A stretch of DNA of 64,000 bases, from positions 248,001 through 312,000 of the forward strand of contig NZ_CP079094.1 of the NCBI RefSeq assembly GCF_019285595.1, read 5' to 3'. The notes under the pieces are model-generated. The model was not told where the DNA came from and made no database searches. It saw only the letters and a list, made by a program, of their open reading frames with translations. The translations under genes and the position numbers were made by a program. Of this stretch, positions 1 to 9,539 are shown piece by piece (position 1 is the first letter of the stretch; every line of letters starts with the position of its first letter). Origin of the DNA: Rickettsiella endosymbiont of Dermanyssus gallinae (GTDB taxonomy: Bacteria; Pseudomonadota; Gammaproteobacteria; Diplorickettsiales; Diplorickettsiaceae).

Positions 1-77
1 GCCTGGGTTCCGGGTACACCGACTTCTTTTAATCTATTAGCGTAAGTCAGTGTGTCAAATACTGCTGTTTCCGCCAT
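1..77 (-). CDS. N-terminal fragment of a small protein, possibly DUF1640-like (partial)
   Basis: Only the first 25 codons are present; the gene runs off the left edge. The start is set by an ATG on the minus strand with an AAGGAG-like Shine-Dalgarno sequence 8 bases upstream. The peptide begins MAETAVFDTLTYANRLKEVG. This resembles the start of DUF1640 (CCDC90-like) coiled-coil proteins, which open with a 'FDT..Y...L...G' pattern, but too little is visible to be sure. It lies 58 bp downstream of tyrS on the same strand, and its own ribosome-binding site and an AT-rich stretch lie in that gap. Confidence 0.5.
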   Translation of the reverse strand, partial: MAETAVFDTLTYANRLKEVGVPGTQ

Positions 78-135
78 ACGCGCTACTCCTTTGTTATACT
101 TATTAATTACCCACAGAAAATAATAACATGCCGAG

Positions 136-1353
136 CTACTTTTTGCATTCAGGGTTTTGCAAAATGGTTACTTTGGCGAAACGTCTTTTACCGATTTGGT
201 AAATATGCGTGGTATTGCTATGCAGCATTAATTTTTTATCTTCAATCTTTACCGAATCTATTTTAACAGCGCCTGCGCTGATCGAGCGCAAAGCTTCAGA
301 GGTGCTTGCCGCTAAACCAGCTTGTTTTAATACATTGGCAACAGATAGCGAATCAGTATCAATCGTTAAAGTAATTGCTTTAATATCGGTAGGTAGGGCG
401 CCTGACTTAAATCGTTGTTCAAATTCTTGGTAGGCCATTTCAGCCGCCATTTTGTCGTGGAAGCGCGCTACAATTTCTAGGGCGAGTTCTACTTTAAATT
501 GACGTGGGTTTGCACCTTGTTTCGCTTCCGCTTGCATTTGGTTGATATCAGCCGTAGTTTTATTGAGGGAAAGCAACTCAAAATAACGCCACATCAGCTT
601 GTCAGAGATCGACATGATCTTTCCAAACATTTCCCCGGCTGGTTCATTAATGCCTATATAATTATTGAGTGACTTAGACATTTTTTGTACCCCGTCTAAT
701 CCTTCTAAAAGAGGCATCATGATCACGACTTGCGGAGATAGTTGAAAATGCTTTTGTAGTTCTCTCCCCATTAATAAATTAAATTTTTGATCGTTACCGC
801 CTAATTCGATATCAGTTTTTAATACAACTGAGTCATAACCTACGAGTAGAGGATATATAAATTCATGGATAGCAACCGCTTGGTGGTTATGATAACGCTT
901 ATGGAAATCGTCACGTTCTAACATTCTGGCAACCGTATAGGTTGAAGCAAGTTTAATCAATTCGGTGACAGAGAGTTTAGATAGCCATTCTGAATTGAAA
1001 CGTAGTTTGGTTTTTGTGCTATCTAATATTTTATTAAATTGTTGTTGATACGTTTTTGCATTGGCAGAAACTTCTTCCACGGTGAGTGGAGGGCGCGTTG
1101 CACTTTTGCCGGAGGGGTCTCCAATCAAGCCCGTAAAATCGCCAATCAAAAAAACCACTTCATGACCTAAGTCCTGTAGCTGACGCATTTTATTAATCAG
1201 TACGGTGTGACCTAAATGCAAATCAGGTGCAGTTGGATCAAATCCAGCCTTAATTTGTAAGCACCTTCCTTCTGCTAGTTTCTTCTTTAGTTCATCCACA
1301 ACAAGTATTTCGGAGGTTCCTCGTTGAATGATTTCAAGTGCGTCAGTTGTCAT
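136..1353 (-). CDS. tyrS: tyrosyl-tRNA synthetase
   Basis: Class I aminoacyl-tRNA synthetase that attaches tyrosine to tRNA-Tyr in the cytoplasm. The 405-residue length is normal for the family. The HIGH signature appears as HLGH at residues 46-49 and the KMSKS loop is intact at 224-228. The segment [14 protein letters not shown] (about 71-84) is typical of one large bacterial TyrRS group. The last 60 or so residues look like an S4-type RNA-binding domain. Its first codons overlap the 3' end of rsmI by 11 bp, so the two genes are probably co-transcribed on the minus strand. Confidence 0.97.
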   Translation of the reverse strand: MTTDALEIIQRGTSEILVVDELKKKLAEGRCLQIKAGFDPTAPDLHLGHTVLINKMRQLQDLGHEVVFLIGDFTGLIGDPSGKSATRPPLTVEEVSANAKTYQQQFNKILDSTKTKLRFNSEWLSKLSVTELIKLASTYTVARMLERDDFHKRYHNHQAVAIHEFIYPLLVGYDSVVLKTDIELGGNDQKFNLLMGRELQKHFQLSPQVVIMMPLLEGLDGVQKMSKSLNNYIGINEPAGEMFGKIMSISDKLMWRYFELLSLNKTTADINQMQAEAKQGANPRQFKVELALEIVARFHDKMAAEMAYQEFEQRFKSGALPTDIKAITLTIDTDSLSVANVLKQAGLAASTSEALRSISAGAVKIDSVKIEDKKLMLHSNTTHIYQIGKRRFAKVTILQNPECKK

Positions 1354-2200
1354 GGTTTTTACCGGTTAATGCTAATGCCTGCGCATAGAGTTTATTTTTT
1401 TTTCCATGGGTTATTTTAGCAGCAAGTGCTGCAGCCTGTTTAATCGGCAGTTCATCTAATAATAGCTTTAAAATTCGTTGTATTTCTAGATCGGAATGCT
1501 GAGGTGACTCTTTGTTGCCTTCTACAAGAACCACAAACTCGCCACGCTGTTGATTTTTATCGTTATTGAGCCAAGTTGTTAATTCTTCTAGATTCCCCTC
1601 ATGGATAGTTTCAAAGGTTTTTGTTAGTTCGCGGGCTAAGACTACAATACGTTGCGCCCCAAAAATAGCTAGCATATCTTCTACTAGATCGAGAATTCGG
1701 TGTGGTGCTTCATAGAAAATCAGGGTTCGTGTTTCGTAGCGTAATGCGTCTAATTTTTTTTGCCTGGCGACTTTTTTTTCAGGTAAAAAACCTTCAAAGA
1801 TAAATTGTTCGCAATTTAATCCAGAAGCACTTAAGGCAGTTATTAAGGCGCAGGGACCAGGGATGGGGATAACAGGAATGTTATGTTGTCGAACTTTTTT
1901 TACCAAACGATATCCAGGGTCGCTAATTAAAGGCGTTCCTGCGTCACTGATTAAGGCAATCGTTTGCCCTTTTTTCAATAATTTTTCTAGCAGTTTTTCG
2001 CTGCACTCAGATTCATTATGTTCGTGTAAAGAAAGTACAGGCGTGTCAATGGCAAAATGTACGAGCAACTTATGTGAGTGGCGAGTGTCCTCTGCGGCGA
2101 TGTAGTCAACCGATTTCAGGGTCTCTATCGCGCGTGCGCTCATATCTCCCAGGTTGCCAATGGGCGTGGCAACGATATATAAAGCCGGCGTTTTTAGCAT
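1343..2200 (-). CDS. rsmI: 16S rRNA (cytidine-2'-O)-methyltransferase RsmI
   Basis: SAM-dependent tetrapyrrole-methylase-fold enzyme that 2'-O-methylates C1402 of 16S rRNA. The start chosen is the ATG at 2200, giving [19 protein letters not shown], the usual family start; the open frame extends 15 codons further upstream without family likeness. [25 protein letters not shown] and the glycine-rich [12 protein letters not shown] motif are all present. Length is about 285 residues, as expected. Its stop overlaps the tyrS start by 11 bp. It is divergent from the transporter gene at 2283, with both promoters in the 82-bp gap. Confidence 0.95.
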   Translation of the reverse strand: MLKTPALYIVATPIGNLGDMSARAIETLKSVDYIAAEDTRHSHKLLVHFAIDTPVLSLHEHNESECSEKLLEKLLKKGQTIALISDAGTPLISDPGYRLVKKVRQHNIPVIPIPGPCALITALSASGLNCEQFIFEGFLPEKKVARQKKLDALRYETRTLIFYEAPHRILDLVEDMLAIFGAQRIVVLARELTKTFETIHEGNLEELTTWLNNDKNQQRGEFVVLVEGNKESPQHSDLEIQRILKLLLDELPIKQAAALAAKITHGKKNKLYAQALALTGKNHDN

Positions 2201-2282
2201 AAACCTTTTCGCAATAGAAGATGAGAGGGGTATAATGGCACACACACTTTATTCTGTGCAAAACCCAGAGGTTAGATAGTAT

Positions 2283-3644
2283 ATGGCTGAGCAAGCAAAA
2301 CAACAAAAATTAGGCTTGTGGATGTTAACAGCCTTAGTGGCTGGAAACATGATAGGGTCAGGCATTTTTTTATTGCCGGCCTCTTTGGCAGAATATGGAA
2401 GTATTAGTTTACTTTCTTGGATTGCAACCGCTGGTGGTGCTTTGTTAATAGCGTTAGTGTTTGCTAAGCTAGGTACTGTAATGCCACGGATTGGTGGCCC
2501 TTATGCGTATTGTCGGGAGGCATTTGGCGATTTTGCTGGATTTCAAATGGCATATAATTACTGGATTGCACTTTGGGTGGGTAATGCAGCAATAGCAGTT
2601 GCGCTCACGGCGTATTTGAGCTTTTTTTTTCCTATACTGGCTAAAAATGCGCTGTTATCGTGCCTGGTCAGTATAAGCCTGGTTTGGTTAATGACCTTGG
2701 TTAACTTACTAGGGGTTCGACATGCCGGTATGTTTCAATTATTGACAACTATTTTAAAACTTATTCCCTTGTTGCTTATTGCGTTGGTAGGCGTTTTCTA
2801 TATACATCCTCACTACTTGGCTGATTTTAATTTAACAGGCAAATCTAATTTTACGGCGTTTAGTGGAGCGGCCACATTAACCTTATGGACTTTCATTGGG
2901 TTAGAATCAGCCTCAGTACCGGCGGGTCACGTAGAAAACCCTACCCGTAATATTCCTAGAGCAACAATTTTAGGCGTATTGATTGCAACAGCGGTTTATA
3001 TTCTTAGCAGTATTGCTGTGATGGGAAGCCTGCCTTTGAGCCAGCTCGCGCATTCTAATGCGCCTTATGCCGATGCAGCCCGTTTAATGTTTGGGCCGAT
3101 AGGTAGTGTCGTTGTGGCTATAGGTGCCGTTATTTCCTGTTTGGGTGCGTTGAATGGTTGGATTTTATTGCAAGGCCAAATCCCTTTAGCTGCCGCTCAA
3201 GATAACCTTTTTCCACGCATTTTTGAAAAAAGATCGGCGAATGGTACGCCGGTTGTGGGTTTAGTTATTTCTAGTGTGTTAATTACGGTGCTGTTGTTAA
3301 TGACCTTAAGCCATTCTATGGTTAAACAGTTTACTATTATTATTTTGTTAGCCACCTTAGCTTCATTGATCCCTTATTTCTTGACGACGATGTCTGAGCT
3401 GGTTATTTTTTTGAAATACCCTGCTTTATTTAAAAAAGGTAAAAAACTATTGGGTTCGGTCATTATTGCTATTTTGGCCGGCGTTTATTCTTTTTGGGCT
3501 ATTATTGGCTCAGGCGAGCAGACCGTATTTTATGGCACCTTATTATTATTGAGCAGTGTTCCTGTGTATGTTTGGATGAAGTGGCAAGCGCCTGAAGACA
3601 AGATAAACTTAAATACAGACGAGCAACCTTTACCTTTACCCTGA
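2283..3644 (+). CDS. APC-superfamily amino acid permease or antiporter
   Basis: Inner-membrane transporter of 453 residues with about 12 hydrophobic segments. The first helix carries GNMIGSGIFLLPASLA, the unwound substrate-binding motif of the amino acid-polyamine-organocation family. A later GAATLTLWTFIGLESASVPA segment matches the helix 6 region of basic amino acid/polyamine antiporters (AdiC, CadB, PotE, YjeH types). The substrate cannot be assigned from sequence alone. The stop codon is followed within 10 bp by the TTG start of the mechanosensitive channel gene, so the two are probably one transcript. The start ATG directly follows a gap shared with divergent rsmI. Confidence 0.9.
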   Translation: MAEQAKQQKLGLWMLTALVAGNMIGSGIFLLPASLAEYGSISLLSWIATAGGALLIALVFAKLGTVMPRIGGPYAYCREAFGDFAGFQMAYNYWIALWVGNAAIAVALTAYLSFFFPILAKNALLSCLVSISLVWLMTLVNLLGVRHAGMFQLLTTILKLIPLLLIALVGVFYIHPHYLADFNLTGKSNFTAFSGAATLTLWTFIGLESASVPAGHVENPTRNIPRATILGVLIATAVYILSSIAVMGSLPLSQLAHSNAPYADAARLMFGPIGSVVVAIGAVISCLGALNGWILLQGQIPLAAAQDNLFPRIFEKRSANGTPVVGLVISSVLITVLLLMTLSHSMVKQFTIIILLATLASLIPYFLTTMSELVIFLKYPALFKKGKKLLGSVIIAILAGVYSFWAIIGSGEQTVFYGTLLLLSSVPVYVWMKWQAPEDKINLNTDEQPLPLP

Positions 3645-3653
3645 GGCGATAGT

Positions 3654-6650
3654 TTGTATAAGCTAGTTGTTTTATTAATTTTTTTATTTGGTAGTTTTAG
3701 TACAACTGCTTTTGCTGAGCTATCTAATCAATCGCCTTTATTGACGTCAGCTCAGCAACAATTAGTTGCCGAGCAAACGCGTAGTCGCTTACTCGCAAAA
3801 AAACTACAGGGTTTGCAGGATGAACAAAAAAATCTTTACGCGCAGCCTATAACTCAAAAATCATTAGATAGACTTGATCTGATGATTACGATGGCAAAGG
3901 CAGACTTAGAAAGTATCAATTTAACCCTGCAGACTACACAACAATCTACGGATCTCGTTCTCGATTCTATTCGAAATGTACCCGAAAAGTGGCAAAATGT
4001 GGATCGAAGTATTCCTGCTACTCAAGCGCAGCAAGCAAATCTACAACAGTATGTGCAGGAACGCCGAGGTTTATTTAAGCTACAACAACAACGAACTAAA
4101 ACGTTGCAGCAATCACGAGATATTATTCAGCAAACATTGGCTTTTTCTGAAGAATGGAAACGGGATTTACAGAGAAAATATCAACTTCAAGAACAAACAA
4201 ACCGGGAACAATCCTTAGATGGTTTGGCCGCTCGTTTAGATCAAGAGCAAAAAAAATGGGTTATACGCTTAAACCAATGGAACGAAGAATTAAGAAAAGC
4301 TGAGACAACAGGTTTTTTGAATAATACCTCTTACGATCAGATTGAGTTTAATATATTTGAAGCGGAAGAAAGAAATAATTTATTAGAAACAGAGCTTAAT
4401 ACAGCGAAAATAGCGAATAAATTACAAATATTAGAGAATGCTTTTAATCAGAAGCTTCCATTAAGTACGCTCAGTAATTTACAGCATCAAATTGAAAACA
4501 TTAATGAGCAAACACAGGTTTCAGCAAGCTTATTGCAAAAAAAGCTTAAGTTTTTACAAAGCTATGCGCAGTTAGTGGACAAAGATTTAAAAGGGGAGGG
4601 GGTTAATTTAGTTCAGGATAAAACGCAACTTGCGGTTTTACAGTCAATTTCTACAGGTTATCAAGCATTACTTCTCAAAACCAAGCAATTACAAGAACGA
4701 GTTAAAGCGCAACAACTGTCAGTAGCGCAACAGTTGAAATTACAACTGGCTAATCGACAGGGGTTACCTGGCTGGAATTTAGGGGCATGGTTTGCATTAG
4801 GAAAGACCATTGGCCAAATTCCTGCATTAACACTTGAAAAGTTAGCTGGCCTTTATGATCCCATCATGAGCAAGCTTGAATTAGTATCAGGTTGGCAGTG
4901 GTTAATTGGGGTGATTGGGTTTCTGCTATGGTTTGCTTTATGGTTAAAAGTACGTCGTTTTTTAGCGGTAGATAGGGTTCGCTTACAACAACGTAGCCGC
5001 GGTTTTTTTTCGGCACAAACAGTGATTGTGGTATTACAACTGTTACAACGTCATTTAACCGGGATTATGTTGTTAGCCGCGTTAATAGGGTTATTGTTTT
5101 TATTAAATATACCTCTCAAATTATTCTTTTTAATTATTAGTGTCAGCGTGGTTTGCTTAGGATTCAGTATTGTTATTCAGCTGGCACATATTTTGTTATT
5201 AGAAAATACAACCGATGAAAGTGGCCACGACGTCAAATTATATTATCGTCTACGCACCACGCTGTTAATTGGCGGGATTATTACCTTAGCGACTATTTTA
5301 GTTAATCAATTGCCGGTTAACTATGAAGTACAAGATCTTTTTGGTCGCTTATTTATGTTTTTTCTTTTGGTGGTTGCTTTGGTATTAATGAAAGGTTGGG
5401 AAGTGGTCCCCACCTTATTAGAACCCTATATAGAAAATAAACATGCCTATTTAAAACGGATTATACGTTGGTTAAGTTTTTTAATTCCATTTAGTTTATT
5501 AACGAATGCGCTGATTGGCTTAGTGGGTTACGTTGAATTAGCGTGGGCTATTGCGCATTATCAAGGTTTGTTTTTAATAGCGCTTACGGCTTATCTGTTA
5601 CTCAGAGGGCTTTTAGATGAGCTGATTCGTTGGGCTTCTGAACAATGTATTCGTCGTTTTAGGAATGGTTGGTTGTGGAGTCAGGCTTTATTAAAGCCGT
5701 TTCATCAGATTTTAAAACTAGCGTTACTTATATTATCTATTATGGGATTGTTTGAACTGTATGGTTGGGGGGATAGAGTTCCTGTTATTAATACCAATGT
5801 GAGCAAATTATTAGGCACTAAATTGTTTGATATTACAAATACGGTAGCAGTAACAGGTTTAACGGTTGTACAGTTAGCGGTTCTCGTGGTTATCTTGATA
5901 TGGATTGCGCATTGGTCGCGTGAATTTGCTTATCGTTGGTTGTTTGTACATACCAAAGATTTAGGGTTACGTAATAGTTTATCCATTTTCACACAATACA
6001 CGCTGATTGCTATTGGCATTACCATTGGTTTAAATATTTTGGGATTAACGTGGGCTAATATATCCCTTATTTTTGGGCTTTTTTCTTTAGGGGTTGGTTT
6101 AGGATTACGTGATCTATTTAATAACTTTTTTACCGGCATTTTTTTATTATTAGAGCGGCCTGTAAAAGTAGGGGATTGGGTTACAGTAGGTAATTATGAT
6201 GGGCAAGTTTCCCATATAGGTGCACGTTCTATTACAGTAACTACCGATGATCGTCAGGAGCTATTAGTTCCTAATGCAGATATTTTTAGTAAAAACTTTA
6301 TCAACTGGACGCATCGCGATAGCGTTGTACGTGCACTAGTAACAGTGAAGTCTAATCGTAATGATAATCCTAATCGGATTAGGGATATTATTTTACAAGT
6401 ATTAGCAACCGTTCCAAAAATTTTGACCAATCCAAAGCCCGAAGTTTATTTTAAAGAAATTGATAAAGTACTTTTAGAATTTAAAGTCGAATATTATGTG
6501 GATTTAAATCATATTAGCTCACGGTCGGGTGTGCGTTCTCAGTTTTTATTTAGTCTGTGGGAACGTTTTTCAAGCGAAGGCATTTTACCGCCTGAAGCAC
6601 CGCATGACGTGCATATTGCAGGAAAAATAGATCTTCAGCCATCGAGCTAA
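3654..6650 (+). CDS. MscK/KefA-like mechanosensitive channel
   Basis: Large inner-membrane channel of 998 residues that should open under membrane tension to release solutes. It starts with TTG, supported by a GAGG ribosome-binding site overlapping the upstream stop codon. An N-terminal signal peptide (MYKLVVLLIFLFGSFSTTAFA) is followed by a long, glutamine-rich, probably coiled-coil periplasmic region (about 30-370), then about ten membrane segments (about 400-840). The C-terminal MscS module is clear: GVGLGLRDLFNNFFTGI in the pore helix, then ERPVKVGDWVTVGNYDGQV and LLVPNADIFSKNFINW in the cytoplasmic beta domain. Large size and periplasmic extension favour the MscK/MscM type over MscS. murG-like follows 5 bp later. 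Confidence 0.92.
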   Translation: MYKLVVLLIFLFGSFSTTAFAELSNQSPLLTSAQQQLVAEQTRSRLLAKKLQGLQDEQKNLYAQPITQKSLDRLDLMITMAKADLESINLTLQTTQQSTDLVLDSIRNVPEKWQNVDRSIPATQAQQANLQQYVQERRGLFKLQQQRTKTLQQSRDIIQQTLAFSEEWKRDLQRKYQLQEQTNREQSLDGLAARLDQEQKKWVIRLNQWNEELRKAETTGFLNNTSYDQIEFNIFEAEERNNLLETELNTAKIANKLQILENAFNQKLPLSTLSNLQHQIENINEQTQVSASLLQKKLKFLQSYAQLVDKDLKGEGVNLVQDKTQLAVLQSISTGYQALLLKTKQLQERVKAQQLSVAQQLKLQLANRQGLPGWNLGAWFALGKTIGQIPALTLEKLAGLYDPIMSKLELVSGWQWLIGVIGFLLWFALWLKVRRFLAVDRVRLQQRSRGFFSAQTVIVVLQLLQRHLTGIMLLAALIGLLFLLNIPLKLFFLIISVSVVCLGFSIVIQLAHILLLENTTDESGHDVKLYYRLRTTLLIGGIITLATILVNQLPVNYEVQDLFGRLFMFFLLVVALVLMKGWEVVPTLLEPYIENKHAYLKRIIRWLSFLIPFSLLTNALIGLVGYVELAWAIAHYQGLFLIALTAYLLLRGLLDELIRWASEQCIRRFRNGWLWSQALLKPFHQILKLALLILSIMGLFELYGWGDRVPVINTNVSKLLGTKLFDITNTVAVTGLTVVQLAVLVVILIWIAHWSREFAYRWLFVHTKDLGLRNSLSIFTQYTLIAIGITIGLNILGLTWANISLIFGLFSLGVGLGLRDLFNNFFTGIFLLLERPVKVGDWVTVGNYDGQVSHIGARSITVTTDDRQELLVPNADIFSKNFINWTHRDSVVRALVTVKSNRNDNPNRIRDIILQVLATVPKILTNPKPEVYFKEIDKVLLEFKVEYYVDLNHISSRSGVRSQFLFSLWERFSSEGILPPEAPHDVHIAGKIDLQPSS

Positions 6651-6655
6651 ATCGA

Positions 6656-7732
6656 ATGAAAAAAATGAAAATATTATTCACGGGTGGTGGCTCAGCTGGT
6701 CACGTCACGCCGAATTTTCCTTTGATTCAACTGCTTAAGAATAAAGGAGCCACTATTTTTTATGTGGGCTCAAAGCAAGGTATCGAGCGTTCTCTTGTTG
6801 CGCCATTAAATATTCCCTATTATTCAGTTACAACGGGTAAGTTACGGCGTTATTGGTCTTGGGAAAATTTTTTAACCCCTTTTCAGCTCGTTTTTGGTAT
6901 TGCACAAAGTTTTTTACTTTGCCGTAGCCTTAAACCCAATATTATTTTTTCTAAAGGCGGTTTTGTCGCTTTACCTGTTGTCATTGGTGGGTGGTTAAGC
7001 CGCATTCCTGTCGTTATTCACGAATCGGATTTAACGCCTGGATTAGCAAATCGTTTAAGTTTTCCTTTTGCTAAACTTATTTGCGTGACATTTCCTGTCA
7101 CCACTCAATATTTTAAAAATAAAGCTAAGGTATTAGTGACGGGCGTACCCATTCGTGAGTCTTTATATCAGGGTGATCGGAGTAAAGGTTTAAGGTTTTG
7201 TGGTTTTAGTGAAGCAAAGCCGGTGTTATTAATTATGGCAGGAGGCTTGGGCTCTGTTGATATTAACAACATGATTCGACGCTTGTTAGTACCTCTAACA
7301 AGCAAATTTCAGGTTATCCATCTTTGTGGTAAAGGGAAATTAGGTGAGTATTTCTCAAATGTTCCAGATTATAAGCAGTTTGAATATCTGCAAGAAGAAT
7401 TGGCAGATGTTTTAGCCAGTGCAGATTTAGTGATTAGCCGAGCGGGCGCCACTTCCATTTATGAGCTTATAGCACTAAAAAAACCACATATTTTATTGCC
7501 ACTCTCTAAACAAGCCAGTCGTGGCGATCAAATAAAAAACGCGGATTATTTTTCTAAACAAGGATTAAGTGCCGTTTTATATGCAGAAGAATTTTCAGAT
7601 GAAAAATTTTTACAAACTGCTTTTGATTGTTATGCCGATTTAGAAGTTATAAAAAATAAATTAACCAGTTTTAAACAATCTGATAGTGCCCGTTTAATTG
7701 TTGATACGTTAGTAGCGCTTAGCGAGAGTTAG
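6656..7732 (+). CDS. murG: MurG-like UDP-GlcNAc:undecaprenyl-PP-MurNAc-pentapeptide GlcNAc transferase
   Basis: GT28-family glycosyltransferase of 358 residues, expected to make lipid II from lipid I at the cytoplasmic face of the inner membrane. The donor-side loop FTGGGSAGHVTPN (about 8-20), IFSKGGFVALPVVIGGW, HESDLTPGLANRLS and ISRAGATSIYEL (the UDP-GlcNAc site) are present. It lacks the MAGGTGGHVFPAL style of most gammaproteobacterial MurG and looks, from memory of the family, more like Firmicutes MurG. It is not in a dcw cell-wall cluster here, following instead the MscK-like gene by 5 bp. It could be a second MurG paralogue or the only one. Confidence 0.85.
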   Translation: MKKMKILFTGGGSAGHVTPNFPLIQLLKNKGATIFYVGSKQGIERSLVAPLNIPYYSVTTGKLRRYWSWENFLTPFQLVFGIAQSFLLCRSLKPNIIFSKGGFVALPVVIGGWLSRIPVVIHESDLTPGLANRLSFPFAKLICVTFPVTTQYFKNKAKVLVTGVPIRESLYQGDRSKGLRFCGFSEAKPVLLIMAGGLGSVDINNMIRRLLVPLTSKFQVIHLCGKGKLGEYFSNVPDYKQFEYLQEELADVLASADLVISRAGATSIYELIALKKPHILLPLSKQASRGDQIKNADYFSKQGLSAVLYAEEFSDEKFLQTAFDCYADLEVIKNKLTSFKQSDSARLIVDTLVALSES

Positions 7733-7988
7733 GGCAGAAAGCTTATTTTATTGTTTATTTTTTCATGTATCATATATCGCTTAATGAATAAAATAATAAT
7801 AAGATCATTAATTATGCCAATTATCGCGAGTTTTAAAGATAATATCGATCCCTCAGCTAAAAATTCAGTTTGTTTGCTCACTGTCATTATCCTAAAAAAT
7901 TTTTGTTAAAACATCAGAGAATGATGAAAATTATATGCAGCTTTAATCATTAAATAAAATAAATTAATAAAAAGGAGTATAAGAAACT
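7733..7988. other. intergenic leader of the hybrid kinase gene
   Basis: A 256-bp, very AT-rich stretch between the MurG-like gene and the kinase gene. No ORF of note, no RNA gene and no strong hairpin are seen. It should hold the kinase promoter, but no single sigma-70 pair stands out among many TATAAT-like strings. Confidence 0.4.
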
Positions 7989-9527
7989 ATGCCAACGGAG
8001 ATTCAGTTTTTAAAAGAAAAAGACTTAAAAGAATATATAGCTAAAATAGATAATAGTATTATTTCTAGCGCAGAGCATATAGATAGTAATGACATTATAC
8101 CTATAAATAGATTTATTATAGGATGTAATGGTAGTCTCTTATGGGTAAATGAAAGATTATTAAAACTATCTAGCATAGATAATTTATCTACTATTTTAGG
8201 TAAAGATGTAAGTATCTTTGGAGAGATGGCTAAAGAGGGATTTAAAAGAGTTTTAGAGATAAAAACTGAGGAAACAGTAGAAGAAGAATATAAGGGAAAA
8301 CACTACATCACGACCAGAAAGCCTATTTTTGATGAAAATGATCAAATTAAATATGTTATAGGCGCGGCTATTGATATTACCAAACAAAAACAAGCTCATA
8401 TTGCCAAACAAGTATTTTTGCAAAACGTGGCGCATGATATCAGAACACCACTAGCAGGGATTATAGGTCTTGCCCAGTTACAAAAAATGGGTTTAGATTC
8501 GCTGGAAGAAGCAAAAGAACATGGCGAAATGATTCATGATGCAGGTAATCAGCTATTGGAACTACTGAGCGCCGTTGTAAACACCATTGATAGTAAACAG
8601 ATGACGGATTCAGTGAAGGCAGAACCACTGGATTTATCAGGGCTTGCTAAAGAACTGCATGCGTTGATGGGACCTGCTGTGTATACAAAAGGTTTGAAGT
8701 TTCCATTCGCACTTGATCCAAAACTACCGCTTGTTTTCGGTGATCGAATTAAATTAAAACGCGTGTTAATTAATCTAGTATCAAATGCAGTTAAGTTTAC
8801 TAAAGAGGGTACTATCAGTTTAGCTATTAAGCTGTTATCTATAGAGAATAATCATGCCAACCTAGAAATAAAGGTTTCAGATACAGGTATTGGTATGGCC
8901 GAAGATAAATTGGATAAAATATTTGATCGTTTTTACCGCGTCCATCCTGCCCATCTAGAGGAATATAAAGGTTATGGTCTTGGTTTATACCTAGTAAAGG
9001 AATCGTTAGATTTATTAGGTGGTGAAATACAGGTAAGCAGTGAAGAAGGAAAGGGAACCTGCTTTAGTTTACAATTTAAGTTTACTTTATCGAATAAAAT
9101 TCCAGATAAAATAGAAACAGTATTACCATCTATTTCTGAAAGTACCACTAAAACAGGCACTGTTTTGATTGTCGAGGATAATGTCATAGCACGCTATACG
9201 CATAAATGCCTATTACAGAAAGAAGGCTATGCGGTAAGCGAAACGATTGATGGTAAAGCCACATTGGAAGCTTTAAAAAAGGGTACTTTTGTATGGGCAT
9301 TGCTAGATATTGGTTTACTTGAGTTAACAGGTAGCGAAGTATGCAAAGAATATCGTCAATGGGAAAAAGAAAATAACAAACCGCACTTACCCGTTTTTGT
9401 ACTGACAGGTCACGGTGTAGAAGAGGTGGAAGAAGAATGTAAAGAAGCGGGTATCGATCGTGTTTTCACAAAACCCTTGACCAATAAAATCATGCAGGAC
9501 ATTGAAGCTTTTATTAAGGCTAGTTGA
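7989..9527 (+). CDS. hybrid sensor histidine kinase with PAS and receiver domains
   Basis: Cytoplasmic 512-residue hybrid kinase; no membrane segment is visible. A PAS-like domain spans about 35-135 and is followed by HisKA with NVAHDIRTPLAG, whose phospho-acceptor is His149. The ATPase domain has its N box at about 262-272 (NLVSNAVKFT), G1 SDTGIGM (about 297-303) and G2 YGLGLYLVK. The C-terminal receiver (about 390-512) has acidic VEDN, phospho-acceptor Asp440, Thr473 and Lys494, so all catalytic positions are kept. An AAGGAG ribosome-binding site lies 11 bases before ATG. It has no response regulator neighbour, so its output partner is elsewhere. It is convergent with tamB, 12 bp apart. Confidence 0.93.
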   Translation: MPTEIQFLKEKDLKEYIAKIDNSIISSAEHIDSNDIIPINRFIIGCNGSLLWVNERLLKLSSIDNLSTILGKDVSIFGEMAKEGFKRVLEIKTEETVEEEYKGKHYITTRKPIFDENDQIKYVIGAAIDITKQKQAHIAKQVFLQNVAHDIRTPLAGIIGLAQLQKMGLDSLEEAKEHGEMIHDAGNQLLELLSAVVNTIDSKQMTDSVKAEPLDLSGLAKELHALMGPAVYTKGLKFPFALDPKLPLVFGDRIKLKRVLINLVSNAVKFTKEGTISLAIKLLSIENNHANLEIKVSDTGIGMAEDKLDKIFDRFYRVHPAHLEEYKGYGLGLYLVKESLDLLGGEIQVSSEEGKGTCFSLQFKFTLSNKIPDKIETVLPSISESTTKTGTVLIVEDNVIARYTHKCLLQKEGYAVSETIDGKATLEALKKGTFVWALLDIGLLELTGSEVCKEYRQWEKENNKPHLPVFVLTGHGVEEVEEECKEAGIDRVFTKPLTNKIMQDIEAFIKAS

Positions 9528-9539
9528 TTAGAGCGTATC

